Shown here in pieces: positions 1-8,160 of a stretch of DNA of 21,161 bases. Location: the NCBI GenBank assembly GCA_937872165.1, contig CALMOR010000081.1:28042-49202 (forward strand). The letters are read 5' to 3'. The translations under genes were made by a program, and so were the position numbers. The notes below the pieces were generated by a model, which saw only the letters and a list, made by a program, of their open reading frames with translations, made no database searches and was not told the origin of the DNA. The first letter of the stretch is position 1; every line of letters begins with the position of its first letter. This DNA is from an uncultured Burkholderiales bacterium (GTDB lineage Bacteria > Pseudomonadota > Gammaproteobacteria > Burkholderiales > Burkholderiaceae_D).

Positions 1-1
1 C

Positions 2-79
2 CGGTATCTGCAGGCGCGCGGCTTCTCGATGGACGCGATCGCCCGGGTCCTCGCCGGCAAGGTGAGCATCGACGACTAG
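2..79 (+). CDS. recX: RecX C-terminus (partial, 5' end outside window)
   Basis: Only the last 25 codons and the TAG stop are present. They read RYLQARGFSMDAIARVLAGK followed by VSIDD, which matches the usual RecX ending, where an (R)-[FY]-L-x-x-R-G-[FY] helix is followed by a hydrophobic I-x-x-V-L helix. RecX is the small helical-repeat protein that modulates RecA filaments, and it normally follows recA, so recA is expected just upstream. The identification rests on this short tail and on the neighbouring sucCD block. Other helical-repeat tails are possible but less likely. Confidence 0.7.
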   Translation, partial: RYLQARGFSMDAIARVLAGKVSIDD

Positions 80-195
80 TGCGGGCGGCTCGTTCGGTGC
101 GGCCTCTTCATTCGAATGCGTCCATCGTCGTCGGCGTGCGACGTCGTAGCTCGTTCGCCAACGTCGTCGCGGCCTCCGTCAACGAGCGCGCCCGC

Positions 196-522
196 ATGCG
201 TCGGCTCGACACCCGCTTCCCGGTCAAGGACTCGCCGTGCTTCGTCGGACTCAACAAGAACGAGCCGGCGCTGAGGGCCGAGGTCAACCGCATCCTCGCG
301 AAGTCGAAGAAGGACGGGCAGCTGAACGACATCGCGAAGAAGTGGCTGCAGGCGCCGCTGCCCGCGACGCTGCGACGGACGCGGCTTTTCCCGAACGGAC
401 CGCGCGTCGTCGGGCTCGACGACAACGAGCCCGCGCCGAGGGCCGACCTCGATCGCATCGTCGCGAGGTCGAAGAACGAGGGCCAGCCGAACGAGATCGC
501 CCGGACGTGGCACCGCTGCCCG
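196..522 (+). pseudogene. Remnant of amino-acid ABC transporter substrate-binding protein (C-terminal end, with a diverged second copy)
   Basis: The translated stretch at about 205-366 (LDTRFPVKDSPCFVGLNKNE onward to QAPLPA) is the typical C-terminus of a polar amino-acid ABC transporter periplasmic binding protein (SBP_bac_3): a conserved V-G-L-N-K turn, then a last amphipathic helix ending in KKWL. The N-terminal 200 or so residues and the signal peptide are absent. The frame does not stop at the normal end but runs into a second, diverged copy of the same tail (388-522: VVGLDDNEPAPRADLDRIVA and following). It is followed by remnants of the matching permease and ATPase in the expected operon order. 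The whole block is judged non-functional. Confidence is high for the family and good for pseudogene status. Confidence 0.75.
217..522 (+). repeat. Diverged tandem duplication, about 165-bp period
   Basis: The segment at 217-366 and the segment at 388-522 encode alignable peptides in the same frame. VGLNKNEPALRAEVNRILAK lines up with VGLDDNEPAPRADLDRIVAR, and KSKKDGQLNDIAKKW lines up with RSKNEGQPNEIARTW. The anchor VGL occurs at 244 and again at 409, giving a period of 165 bp. The second copy has lost a few codons near its start and has many substitutions, so the duplication is old or has been diverging without constraint. Confidence 0.75.
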
Positions 523-529
523 CGACCCG

Positions 530-682
530 GTGACGCGCGCCTCGTTTCATCACGAGGCCTTCCCCGACGCCGCCTTCTCCAGCGCGTTCGTCCGCATCGC
601 GTTCATCGACGATGCGTTCATCGACGTGCTCTTCCGCGACGTCGCCTTCGTCCGGGCAGCTCCCGCACCCCGCACGACGTGA
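530..682 (+). CDS. Possible short ORF with five-residue periodicity (50 aa)
   Basis: A GTG at 530 opens a 50-codon frame ending at the TGA at 680-682. Its product contains a run with phenylalanine every fifth residue (AFVRI AFIDD AFIDV LFRDV AFVRA), which resembles a pentapeptide-repeat coil (A[LF]xxx). The stop overlaps the GTG of the permease remnant as GTGA. There is no good Shine-Dalgarno, and the frame lies inside a decaying region, so it may be a chance product of simple-sequence expansion, since the GCGTTCATCGAC motif occurs twice 15 bp apart. I do not claim it is expressed. Confidence 0.2.
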   Translation: MTRASFHHEAFPDAAFSSAFVRIAFIDDAFIDVLFRDVAFVRAAPAPRTT

Positions 683-1126
683 GCTACCGCTTCGACTTCG
701 CCGCGATCCTCGACTATCTGCCGCTGACCGGCCGCGGCATCCTCTTCACGCTCGCACTGACCGCGGTGGGCGCGGTCTTCGGCATCGCGATCGGCGTCGT
801 CGGCTCGGTCTGCCGCGCATGGGCGTTGAAGCCCTTCGACCCCTCTTCGCGATCTACGTCGAGGCGATCCGCGACACGCCGTTCCTGGTCCAGCTCTTCT
901 TCGTCCTCTTCGGTCTGCCGGCGCTCGGCGTCAAGCCCGACGACTGGCAGGCCGCGGCGCCGACGATGGTCGTCAACCTCGGCGCCTATTGCACGGAGAT
1001 CGTCCGCTCCGGCGTGCAGGCCACGCCGCGCGGGCAGATCGAGGCCGCAGAGCGCGGGCGATGACGCGCGGCCAGATCTTCCGGCACGTGGTCCTGCGAC
1101 CGGCCCTGCAGCGGGTGTGGCCATAA
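679..1126 (+). pseudogene. Frameshifted and truncated amino-acid ABC transporter permease
   Basis: From the GTG at 679 the reading SYRFDFAAILDYLPLTGRGI is a normal N-terminus for a HisM/GlnP-type permease, followed by a first membrane helix (TLALTAVGAVFGIAIGVVGS). Near 835-845 the frame shifts. The following frame gives FAIYVEAIRDTPFLVQLFFV and the start of the BPD_transp_1 core, ending at a TGA at 1064. A further shift near 1060 is needed to reach MTRGQIFRHVVLRPALQRVW at 1061-1123, which stops at 1126. The last third of the protein is missing, and the ATPase remnant starts immediately after, so a deletion has fused the two genes. Two frameshifts plus a deletion make function very unlikely. 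Confidence 0.85.
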
Positions 1127-1127
1127 G

Positions 1128-1617
1128 GTCGGCATGGTGTTCAGCAGTTCAACGTCTTCCCGCATCTGTCGGCCGGCCGCAACGTGATGCTGGCGCCCAA
1201 CATCGTCAGGAAGACGTCCACGGCCGAGTGCGAGAGCATCGCGCGCGAGATGCTCGGCAAGGTCGGGCTGGCCGAAAAGTTCGATGCCTTTCCCGACCAG
1301 TTGTCGGGCGGCCAGCAGCAGCGCGTCGCCATCGCGCGGGCGCTCGCCATGAAGCCGCGCGTGCTGTTGTGCGACGAGATCACGTCGGCGCTCGACCCCG
1401 AGCTCGTCAACGAGGTCCTCGGCGTGGTCCGCAATCTCGCGGCCGAAGGCATGACGCTCGTGATGGTCACGCACGAGATGCGCTTCGCACGCGAGGTCGG
1501 CGACAAGCTCGTCTTCATGCATCGCGGGCGCGTGCACGAGGTCGGCCCTCCGGCGACGCTGATGGCGAATCCGTCGACGCCCGAGCACGCAACTTCGTGA
1601 GCTCGGCGGCGCACTGA
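1128..1617 (+). pseudogene. Truncated, frameshifted amino-acid ABC transporter ATPase (GlnQ-type)
   Basis: The remnant begins at VGMVF and the Q-loop (QQFNVFPHLS). A missing base near 1143 splits these two pieces. It then keeps the signature motif LSGGQQQRVAIARAL, the Walker B region (VLLCDEITSALDPELVNEV) and the H-loop (VMVTHEM). The first part of the domain, with the A-loop and Walker A, is absent. A further shift near 1590 moves the natural ending (RNFVSSAAH, stop at 1615-1617) out of frame with the rest, which instead stops at 1600. An ABC ATPase without Walker A cannot bind nucleotide normally, so this is a relic. It completes the binding protein-permease-ATPase order of a decayed polar amino-acid importer. 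Confidence 0.88.
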
Positions 1618-1646
1618 ACCGGCCGTTCGTGCCGCATGCTTCGGCG

Positions 1647-2918
1647 ATGGGCGAATCGACGGCAGCAGGCATCGCGCTCGATCGATGGATCGACGCGCAC
1701 TTCGACGAGGAGGTCGCCTTCCTTCGCGAGATCGTGCGCGTGCCGACCGACACGCCGCCCGGCGACAACGCGCCGGCCGCCGAGCGTGCCGCCGCGCTGC
1801 TCGAAGGTCTCGGCTTCACGGTCGAGCGCCATGCGCCGCCCGTCGCCGCGGTCCGCGAGGCCGGCCTCGTGTCGATCGTCGACCTCGTCGTTCGGCATCG
1901 ACTCGGCGACGGCGGTCCGGTGATCGCCCTCAACGCGCACGGCGACGTCGTGCCGCCCGGCGACGGATGGACGCATCCGCCCTATGCCGGCGAAGTAGTC
2001 GACGGCCGCCTGTACGCGCGCGGCGCCGCGGTCTCCAAGTCCGACTTCGCGACCTACGCGTTCGCGCTCCGCGCGCTGATCGCAAGCGGCCTCGCCCTCG
2101 AAGGGGCCGTCGAGCTGCACTTCACGTACGACGAGGAGGTCGGCGGCGGGCTCGGTCCCGCGTGGCTGCTCGCCGAGGGCATCGTGAAGCCCGACCTGGC
2201 GCTGTGCGCCGGCTTCTCGTACGCCATCGTCACCGCGCACAACGGCTGCCTGCAGCTCGCCGTCACCGTCAGGGGCCGCTCGGCGCACGCGGCGATGCCG
2301 GGGACCGGCGTCGACGCGATCCGGGCCGCGACCATCGTGCTGTCGGCGCTCTACGCCGAGGCCGCGACGCTGTCGACGCAGCGCTCGAAGGTCGACGGCA
2401 TCGGGTCGCCGACCCTCAACGTCGGCCTCGTCGAAGGCGGCATCAACGTCAACGTCGTGCCCGACCGGATGACCATCAAGCTCGACCGTCGGATGACGCC
2501 CGAGGAAGACCCTGGCCGGGTCGAGACCGAGCTGCGCGCGCTGGTCGCGCGCGCGTTGCCGCGCGACGAAGGCCTCTCGGTCGAGGTCTCGACGCTGCTG
2601 CTCGCGCGGGCGATGAGGCCGGCGCCCGGCCACGAACGCCTCGTCGAGGCGCTGCAAAGCGCGTCGGCCGACGTGATGCCGCGGTCGATCGACGCGACCG
2701 GCTCGCCGCTCTACACCGATGCCCGGCACTACGCCGAGGCGGGCGTGCCGACCGTCCTGTACGGAGCCGGACCGCGATCGATCCTCGACGCGAACGCGAA
2801 GCGGGCCGACGAGCATCTGGTCCTCGACGACCTGCGCCTCGCGACGCGCGTCGTCGCCCGCACGCTGGCCGCGCTGCTGCAGCCCGCGGACGCGAGCCGG
2901 TCGGCCGGATCGCTGTGA
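1647..2918 (+). CDS. M20-family metallopeptidase / amidohydrolase (ArgE/DapE-type)
   Basis: A 423-residue protein with the two-domain M20 layout: a catalytic domain, a central dimerisation domain (about residues 205-320) and a C-terminal catalytic return. Visible motifs are the first metal motif NAHGDVVPPG (H98, D100), the catalytic glutamate pair in TYDEEVGG (E163/E164), the SAHAAMPG loop of the lid domain, and YTDARHYAEAGVPTVLYGAG near the end, carrying the last metal histidine. Such enzymes hydrolyse N-acyl amino acids or small peptides in the cytoplasm; the substrate here is unknown. The expected metal-bridging aspartate of the GRGxxDxK motif is replaced (RGAAVSKS, V129). The ATG at 1647 was preferred; a GTG at 1629 would add six residues. 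It follows the relic of an amino-acid importer with which it may once have formed an operon. Confidence 0.85.
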   Translation: MGESTAAGIALDRWIDAHFDEEVAFLREIVRVPTDTPPGDNAPAAERAAALLEGLGFTVERHAPPVAAVREAGLVSIVDLVVRHRLGDGGPVIALNAHGDVVPPGDGWTHPPYAGEVVDGRLYARGAAVSKSDFATYAFALRALIASGLALEGAVELHFTYDEEVGGGLGPAWLLAEGIVKPDLALCAGFSYAIVTAHNGCLQLAVTVRGRSAHAAMPGTGVDAIRAATIVLSALYAEAATLSTQRSKVDGIGSPTLNVGLVEGGINVNVVPDRMTIKLDRRMTPEEDPGRVETELRALVARALPRDEGLSVEVSTLLLARAMRPAPGHERLVEALQSASADVMPRSIDATGSPLYTDARHYAEAGVPTVLYGAGPRSILDANAKRADEHLVLDDLRLATRVVARTLAALLQPADASRSAGSL

Positions 2919-3040
2919 TAGATTCGCACCCGCAGCATTGAGCGCACCGCCGGTCCTGGCCTCGCCGACGATCGGGTGCATCCCCCCTCGCAGAAGACGG
3001 TTCGGTGCCTCGTGCCGGGCCTGCGTCCCGCCGTTCATCG

Positions 3041-3654
3041 ATGCCGACCCGCCGCCACGTCCACACGCGAAACATCCGCGCCGAAGTCTTCGCGCGAGAA
3101 GACGGGTTGTGGGACGTCGAAGCCGAACTGGTGGACACGAAAGCCCGCGATTTCCGGCTTGCGACCGGCATCCGCGCCGCCGGCGAGCCGATCCATCACA
3201 TGAAGCTCAGGATCACGATCGACACGTCGTTGACGCTGGTCGATGCCGAGGCGCGGTCGGTGCGTGTGCCGTATCCCGGCTCCTGCGAACTCATCGAGCC
3301 CGAGTATCGGCGGCTGATCGGCCTCAACCTGATGAAGAACTTCCGTCGCGAGGTGCGCGAGCGGCTCGGCGGTGTGGCCGGCTGTACCCACATGACGGAA
3401 CTCACCGACATGCTCCCTACCGCGGCCATCCAGGCCTTCGCCGGCGAGGTGATCCGCACCCGCGACGACCCGTCCGACGATGCCGCGGCGCGCGCCGACG
3501 AAGCGGTCGAGACCAGGCCTTTCCAGCTCGACCGCTGCCACGCGCTGCGCAGCGACGGGCCCGCGGTCGCCGAGTTCTATCCGCGCTGGTACCGACCCGC
3601 GGCCGCCTTCCCTGCAGGATTTCCCAGAGACGCACCAACAGCCGAAACGAATAT

Positions 3655-3658
<4 letters not shown>
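3041..3658 (+). CDS. DUF2889 domain protein
   Basis: A 205-residue cytoplasmic protein starting MPTRRHVHTRNIRAEVFARE. The order of a D-G-L-W-D-V-E-A-E-L-x-D strand, an H-H-M-K-L-R-I-T-I strand, a Y-P-G-S-C stretch and G-C-T-H-M-T-E-L with L-P-T-A-A-I-Q is, from memory, the signature of DUF2889, a proteobacterial family of unknown function often found beside sucCD. The start at 3041 was chosen because the family begins with this R-x-x-H-T-R region; an upstream GTG would add 12 unlikely residues. The stop overlaps the sucC start as ATGA, suggesting translational coupling. Its function is not known. Confidence 0.8.
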
Positions 3659-4821
<1,163 letters not shown>

Positions 4822-4853
4822 GGCAGGCGAGCGTCGCCTCGCCGCCTTCGGCG

Positions 4854-4873
4854 CCCCGGCGAATGTCGGGGTC
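4854..4873 (-). repeat. REP-like imperfect palindrome (inverted relative to the 5192 copy)
   Basis: CCCCGGCGAATGTCGGGGTC resembles the reverse complement of the palindrome at 5192-5216 (CCCCGGCGAAGGCCGGGGTCC), with a few mismatches. It lies 36 bp after the sucC stop. The opposite orientation of the two copies suggests a REPIN-like pair, but the identity is short. Confidence 0.4.
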
Positions 4874-5191
4874 GGAGTCCTCGGATCGAAGTGCCGGGCC
4901 TTCGCCTGCCTGCCGACGATCAGGCCGACGGCACGCTCCGCGCCGGCCCGACCGACGATCCCGTGCGGCGGGTCGACGGGCATCGAGCGGGGTTCGTCGA
5001 CGGCCTCACGAAGCGATGTGGCTCGAAGCGTCCGCCTCGTGCGAGACGCCTGAATCGATCGTAGAGGCGATGGCGCGCGAAAGGCGGATCGAACGATGGC
5101 GTCGCGCCCGGAAGATCGATCCGATCCGAGAGGCGATCCGAGCGGGGACGATCTCTCGGAAGAATTGCCACCGTAGCGACGAACGCAATTT

Positions 5192-5216
5192 GGACCCCGG
5201 CCTTCGCCGGGGAGAC
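5192..5216 (+). repeat. REP-like palindrome
   Basis: The core CCCCGGCCTTCGCCGGGG forms a 7-bp GC stem with a CTTC loop and is flanked by GGA and AGACG. This GGA-CCCCGGCCTTCGCCGGGG-AGACG layout matches the widespread proteobacterial intergenic repeats of the type 'CCCGCCTTCGCGGG'. No T-run follows, so it is not a normal intrinsic terminator, although it could affect sucC-sucD mRNA stability. Confidence 0.6.
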
Positions 5217-5277
5217 GCAATCAGACTCCGGCGTTCGTATTCGCATGGAGACACGAGGCCAGGGAATCAAGGACATC

Positions 5278-6159
5278 ATGAGCATCCTCATCGACAAGAA
5301 CACCAAGGTCGTCACGCAGGGCATCACCGGCAAGACCGGCCAGTTCCACACGCGCATGTGCCGCGACTACGCGAACGGGAAGAACTGCTTCGTCGCGGGT
5401 GTCAATCCGAAGAAGGCGGGCGAGGACTTCGAGGGCATCCCGATCTTCGCATCGGTCGCCGAGGCGAAGAAGGAGACCGGCGTCACCGCGTCGGTGGTCT
5501 ACGTGCCGCCTCCGGGAGCGGCCGCGGCCATCTGGGAAGCGGTCGAGGCCGACCTCGATCTCGTCATCTGCATCACCGAAGGCATCCCGGTCCGCGACAT
5601 GGTCGAAGTGCGCGACCGCATGCGCCGCGAGAACCGCAAGACCGTGCTGCTCGGACCGAACTGCCCCGGCACCATCACGCCCGACGAGATCAAGATCGGC
5701 ATCATGCCGGGCCACATCCACATGAAGGGCCGCATCGGCGTCGTGTCGCGCTCGGGCACGCTCACCTACGAGGCGGTCGGCCAGCTGACCGAGCTCGGGC
5801 TCGGGCAATCGAGCGCGGTCGGCATCGGCGGCGACCCGGTCAACGGTCTCAAGCACATCGACGTGATGAAGCTCTTCAACGACGACCCCGAGACCGACGC
5901 CGTGATCATGATCGGCGAGATCGGCGGCGGCGAAGAGGAAGAGGCGGCCGACTGGATCCGCGACAACATGAAGAAGCCGGTGGGCGGCATCATCGCCGGC
6001 GTCACCGCGCCCACCGGCAAGCGCATGGGTCATGCGGGCGCCATCATCTCGGGCGGCAAGGGCACGGCCCAGGAGAAGCTGTCGGTGATGGAGGCGTGCG
6101 GGATCAAGGTCACGCGCAACCCCGGCGAGATGGGCAAGCTGCTGAAGTCCGTCATCTGA
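5278..6159 (+). CDS. sucD: Succinyl-CoA ligase (ADP-forming), alpha subunit
   Basis: A 293-residue protein of standard SucD length. It contains the CoA-binding Rossmann domain (TQGITGKTGQFHT at about 13-25, GPNCPGTITP at about 126-135) and the ligase domain with the phosphorylated histidine in KRMGHAGAIISGGKGTA (H252) and the GEIGGGEEEEAADW segment. The start ATG at 5278 gives the usual MSILIDKNTKVV N-terminus and has an AAGGA ribosome site 4-5 bases upstream; a longer start at 5245 is less likely. It partners SucC encoded upstream. The 456-bp spacer means SucD either depends on readthrough from the sucC transcript or has its own promoter, and I see no clear promoter. Confidence 0.98.
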   Translation: MSILIDKNTKVVTQGITGKTGQFHTRMCRDYANGKNCFVAGVNPKKAGEDFEGIPIFASVAEAKKETGVTASVVYVPPPGAAAAIWEAVEADLDLVICITEGIPVRDMVEVRDRMRRENRKTVLLGPNCPGTITPDEIKIGIMPGHIHMKGRIGVVSRSGTLTYEAVGQLTELGLGQSSAVGIGGDPVNGLKHIDVMKLFNDDPETDAVIMIGEIGGGEEEEAADWIRDNMKKPVGGIIAGVTAPTGKRMGHAGAIISGGKGTAQEKLSVMEACGIKVTRNPGEMGKLLKSVI

Positions 6160-6214
6160 GGCCGCCGACGCCGAGGCGGGCCGCGCGCGACGGGCGGCTC
6201 GCGGTCCTCCGCCG

Positions 6215-6928
6215 ATGATCGACGAAGTCGTCGCCGTCCCGTTCTGGCTCGCGATCGCGAAGATCGTCTGGATCGACGTGCTGCTGTCCGGCGACAACGC
6301 GGTCGTCATCGCGCTCGCCGCGCGCAACCTGTCTCCGGACCGGCAGCGCAAGGCGGTGATCTACGGCAGCGCCGGTGCGATCGTGCTGCGGATCGTCCTG
6401 GTCTTCTTCGCGGTGACGCTGCTGAGCCTGCCCTGCGTCAAGCTGTTCGGCGCGGCGCTGCTCGTGTGGATCGGCGTGCAGTTGCTCAGGGGCGACGACA
6501 AGGACCGGAAGATCGACCCGGCGCGCAACCTCTTCGCGGCGGTCCGGACCATCCTCGTCGCGGACTTCGTGATGAGCCTCGACAACGTGCTCGCGGTCGC
6601 GGCGGTCGCGGAGACCGCACCGCCGTCCTCCCGGTTGCTGGTCCTCCTGCTCGGGCTCGGCATGACCATCCCGCTGATCATGTTCGGCAGCACGCTGCTG
6701 CTGAAGCTGATCGAACGATTCCCGCTGATCGTGACGGCCGGAGCGGCGCTGCTCGGCTTCGTCGCCGGCGAGATGGCGGCCGGCGATCCCGTCCTCGACG
6801 GCCTGGGCGACGAGTTCGACTGGCTCTCCACCGCCCTCGGCCTCGCGTTCGCCGCGATCGTGGTCGTCACCGGCACCTTCCTCGCGCGAAGGTCCTCGAG
6901 GGATGCGAGGTCGCGAGCAGGTCCGTGA
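6215..6928 (+). CDS. TerC/YjbE-family integral membrane protein
   Basis: A 237-residue, strongly hydrophobic protein with about six or seven membrane helices. It carries the two hallmark TerC-family acidic motifs: LLSGDNAVVIALAARNL near residue 25-40 and DFVMSLDNVLAVAAVA near 108-123, with a third polar helix after GEMAAGDPVLD. TerC-family proteins are linked to metal export and manganese homeostasis; the YjbE subgroup is this size. It lies 55 bp after sucD on the same strand and may be cotranscribed, an arrangement seen in other betaproteobacteria as I recall. The substrate cannot be read from sequence. The loop around residues 88-97 (RGDDKDRKID) is highly charged. Confidence 0.88.
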   Translation: MIDEVVAVPFWLAIAKIVWIDVLLSGDNAVVIALAARNLSPDRQRKAVIYGSAGAIVLRIVLVFFAVTLLSLPCVKLFGAALLVWIGVQLLRGDDKDRKIDPARNLFAAVRTILVADFVMSLDNVLAVAAVAETAPPSSRLLVLLLGLGMTIPLIMFGSTLLLKLIERFPLIVTAGAALLGFVAGEMAAGDPVLDGLGDEFDWLSTALGLAFAAIVVVTGTFLARRSSRDARSRAGP

Positions 6929-6992
6929 CACGGCGATCCATCGAGGAGCCGCATTGCGACGATCACCTCGGGCCGTCTAGGTACATGCTCGA

Positions 6993-7022
6993 TTGACGCG
7001 GTTCGGAAGGCGCTGTCATGAT
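6993..7022 (+). promoter_or_regulatory. Candidate sigma-70 promoter for the PP2C-FHA-ATPase block
   Basis: TTGACG (6993-6998, five of six matches to -35) is followed after 18 bases by CATGAT (7017-7022, four of six matches to -10). It lies about 150 bp upstream of the phosphatase start in the 241-bp gap after the TerC gene. The -10 is weak, so this is a candidate only. Confidence 0.3.
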
Positions 7023-7169
7023 CCACCGTCCGACTTCACGACTGCGCCTGCGTGGCCGCAGGTTCCGACGCATGATCGTCCTTCCGGTCACACTCCCGCT
7101 CGCGTGGCGCTTCGTCGATGCCGCCCCTCCGCTTTCCGTCGCATCGGCGCACGCGTGAGCGTCGACCCC

Positions 7170-8096
7170 ATGCCGGTGTCCGCGGAGACCCTGCGCTATC
7201 GCTACGCACACGCGACGCATCGCTGGCTGGTCCGCGAGCAGAACGAGGACGCGGTCGCGATCGCGCCCGAGCACGGACTGGCCCTGATCGCCGACGGCAT
7301 GGGCGGCTACAACGCGGGCGAGGTCGCGAGCGGCCTGGCGGTCGACTTCCTGCTGACGCACCTCGCCGACGACCTCGGCCAGCTCCGCCGACAGGACAGG
7401 TCGAACCGGGGTCGATCGGAACTGTCGGCGCAGCGCATGCTGCATGCCCTGCTGCGCGCACGCATCGACGGTGTCAACGAAGCCATCATCGATGCTGCCA
7501 ATCGCGAGCCCACCTTCGAAGGCATGGGGACCACGCTGGCGATGCTGCTCTTCACGGACGACGCCGTGACCACGGTCCATCTGGGCGACTCCCGCATCTA
7601 CCGCATGCGCGACGATGTCCTCAGTCTCCTCACTCGCGACCACTCGCTGCTGCAGGAGCAGATCGACGCGGGCGTCCTCACGCCCGGTGAGGCCCGGGCC
7701 TCGATCAACCGCAACTTCGTCACGCGCGCGCTCGGCGTCGACGTCGTCGCCGAGCCGGAGATCAACGAATACGACCTCAGGGCCGGCGACCTGTACCTGA
7801 TCTGCTCCGACGGGCTGCCCGACATGCTCAGCGACGAACAGATCTTCGACCTGTTGCGCGGCGACGCGGACCAGGATCGGGACGACGACGACATCGACCG
7901 CGTCGTCGACGATCATGTCGTCGATGCGACGGTCCTCGAAGGAGTCGCCGGCAAACTGGTCGACGCGGCCAATGCGCTCGGTGGCCGTGATAACGTATCC
8001 GTCGTGCTCGCGAGCGTGGGTTGGGAGCGCGACGCGGGCGCCCGGGAAGACGACGCGCCGAACGATCTACAAGACAGCACCCGGCGGCAGGCTTGA
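7170..8096 (+). CDS. PP2C-type serine/threonine protein phosphatase
   Basis: A 308-residue cytoplasmic phosphatase with the ordered PP2C (PPM) motifs: VREQNEDA (R22, D27), LIADGMGGYNAGEVAS (D42 and G43, metal site), GMGTTLAMLLF, VHLGDSRIYRMR, LTRDHSLLQEQ, FVTRALGV, DLYLICSDGLPDML and GGRDNVSVVLA. All metal-binding aspartates expected of the family appear present. An acidic insertion (DADQDRDDDDIDRVVDDH) lies before the last motif. It is related to Stp1/PrpC-type enzymes that remove phosphate from Ser/Thr targets of Hanks-type kinases. The start was set at the ATG at 7170; a GTG at 7155 is possible, and neither has a good ribosome site. The FHA gene follows after 64 bp, and no kinase gene is in the window. 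Confidence 0.9.
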   Translation: MPVSAETLRYRYAHATHRWLVREQNEDAVAIAPEHGLALIADGMGGYNAGEVASGLAVDFLLTHLADDLGQLRRQDRSNRGRSELSAQRMLHALLRARIDGVNEAIIDAANREPTFEGMGTTLAMLLFTDDAVTTVHLGDSRIYRMRDDVLSLLTRDHSLLQEQIDAGVLTPGEARASINRNFVTRALGVDVVAEPEINEYDLRAGDLYLICSDGLPDMLSDEQIFDLLRGDADQDRDDDDIDRVVDDHVVDATVLEGVAGKLVDAANALGGRDNVSVVLASVGWERDAGAREDDAPNDLQDSTRRQA

Positions 8097-8160
8097 GCGA
8101 CATCGAGCGCTTCCCTCCGCATCAGCGGACTCGTGGCCGGGACACACTGCGGAGTGGCGG

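Larger units (their letters stand above)
4822..5277 (+). other. 456-bp spacer between sucC and sucD with no credible gene
   Basis: In most bacteria sucC and sucD nearly touch; here they are 456 bp apart. Minus-strand frames run across the spacer, but their most protein-like parts (SPRRRPGSK and SPAKAGVQ) are translations of a REP-type palindrome rather than of a gene. A small hairpin (GGCGA-gcg-TCGCC, 4826-4838) follows the sucC stop without a T-run. Two larger palindromes in opposite orientation lie near the two ends (entered separately). The middle (about 4900-5160) gives no recognisable protein in any frame. An inserted and decayed repeat element is the likeliest explanation. Confidence 0.6.

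Noticed and set aside
1515..3038. Long minus-strand open frame (507 codons) opposite the M20 gene
   Set aside because: It is the GC-rich antisense shadow of the M20 gene: Arg/Asp/Gly-rich with no motif, while the plus strand carries a recognisable enzyme.
4920..5357. Minus-strand frames in the sucC-sucD spacer
   Set aside because: Their most protein-like parts (SPAKAGVQ, SPRRRPGSK) are translations of a REP-type palindrome, and the frames run into sucD.
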